From Streptomyces acidiscabies (lineage in GTDB: Bacteria > Actinomycetota > Actinomycetes > Streptomycetales > Streptomycetaceae), in NCBI RefSeq assembly GCF_020010905.1, contig NZ_JAGJBY010000001.1, forward strand, positions 868,001 to 932,000: a stretch of DNA of 64,000 nucleotides. Reading direction: 5' to 3'. Both the position numbers and the translations under genes were made by a program. The notes under the pieces were generated by a model. That model had not been told where the DNA came from. It did not search any database and saw nothing but the letters and a program-made list of their open reading frames with translations. This document shows, in pieces, positions 63,939-64,000 of this stretch (within the stretch, counting starts at the first letter, position 1; every line of letters starts with the position of its first letter).

Positions 63939-64000
63939 ATGCGGTGGTTGGTGGGTTGGAGCATGACCGCCGCGGGGTCAGCGCCGGGTTACGGCGATCC
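63939..64000 (+). CDS. 5' end of an asparagine-synthase-like gene (cut by window)
   Basis: ATG at 63939 with GGAGG 6 bases upstream opens a frame to the window edge (21 codons: MRWLVGWSMTAAGSAPGYGD). From memory, Streptomyces asparagine-synthase-related proteins begin with this MRWLVGWS phrase, often near cluster genes. The identification rests on the N-terminus alone. Confidence 0.55.
   Translation, partial: MRWLVGWSMTAAGSAPGYGD

Overview
The window is chromosomal DNA of a Streptomyces. GC is very high and third positions are strongly GC-biased. The gene order purL(end)-purF-purM-DUF3073-valine dehydrogenase-bldC-hrpA is the one I know from the S. coelicolor core. A bldC gene, rare TTA codons, HTH/DUF397 pairs and a c-di-AMP riboswitch in front of an M23 peptidase are further genus hallmarks. 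No plasmid or phage replication gene is visible.

Layout. 1-10.4 kb: end of purL, a secreted hydrolase with a TTA codon, a PD-(D/E)XK-type protein plus a truncated copy of it, a mycothiol-dependent-isomerase-like protein, then purF and purM, DUF3073 and vdh. 10.5-19.9 kb: a conserved unknown, bldC with a long leader holding three candidate BldD boxes, HrpA helicase between two identical tRNA-Asp genes, a tRNA cluster (Phe, Asp, Glu) with a scrambled tRNA fragment, a membrane phosphoesterase, a small zinc protease and a lipoprotein. 20-25.3 kb: a DEAD-box helicase with an Arg/Gly/Asp-rich tail, an MFS exporter with a divergent XRE regulator, and a DUF4232 protein.

25.35-36.33 kb is a genomic island. 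A 135-bp direct repeat, including the 3' part of tRNA-Lys, brackets about 10.8 kb, and the intact tRNA-Lys lies at the right end. The left part is lower in GC. It carries two overlapping genes that share an amyloid/RHIM-like motif (one soluble, one with membrane segments) and, divergently, a membrane protein with two TTA codons. The right part is a tightly coupled operon: HATPase, MurA-like enolpyruvyl transferase, 5'-nucleotidase, two dCTP-deaminase-like proteins, glycosyltransferase, and probably a serine hydrolase. Opposite it lie an XRE/TPR regulator and a flavoprotein. I read the operon as an undescribed nucleotide-derived metabolite pathway. The two deaminase paralogues have lost complementary active-site residues, as if they act as a hetero-oligomer.

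36.4-47 kb: amino-acid permease; an NB-ARC/TPR regulator fused to a degenerate receiver and an OmpR-type DNA-binding domain; a secreted barnase-like RNase with a barstar-like inhibitor; ribA, a MarR regulator and a RibD-like protein with swapped domain order, linked by shared palindromes; and an alginate-lyase-like lipoprotein. 46-52 kb: an ECF-type sigma factor and membrane anti-sigma factor immediately upstream of a GH10-CBM13-GH62 arabinoxylanase, then a ricin-lectin glycosidase-like protein. 52-64 kb: initiator tRNA, c-di-AMP riboswitch and M23 peptidase, aldo/keto reductase, trmB, PrsW-type protease, a graspetide RiPP cluster (precursor, ATP-grasp ligase, methyltransferase) with a divergent XRE/DUF397 pair, L-2-hydroxyglutarate oxidase, a TPR regulator, and the start of a gene cut by the window edge.
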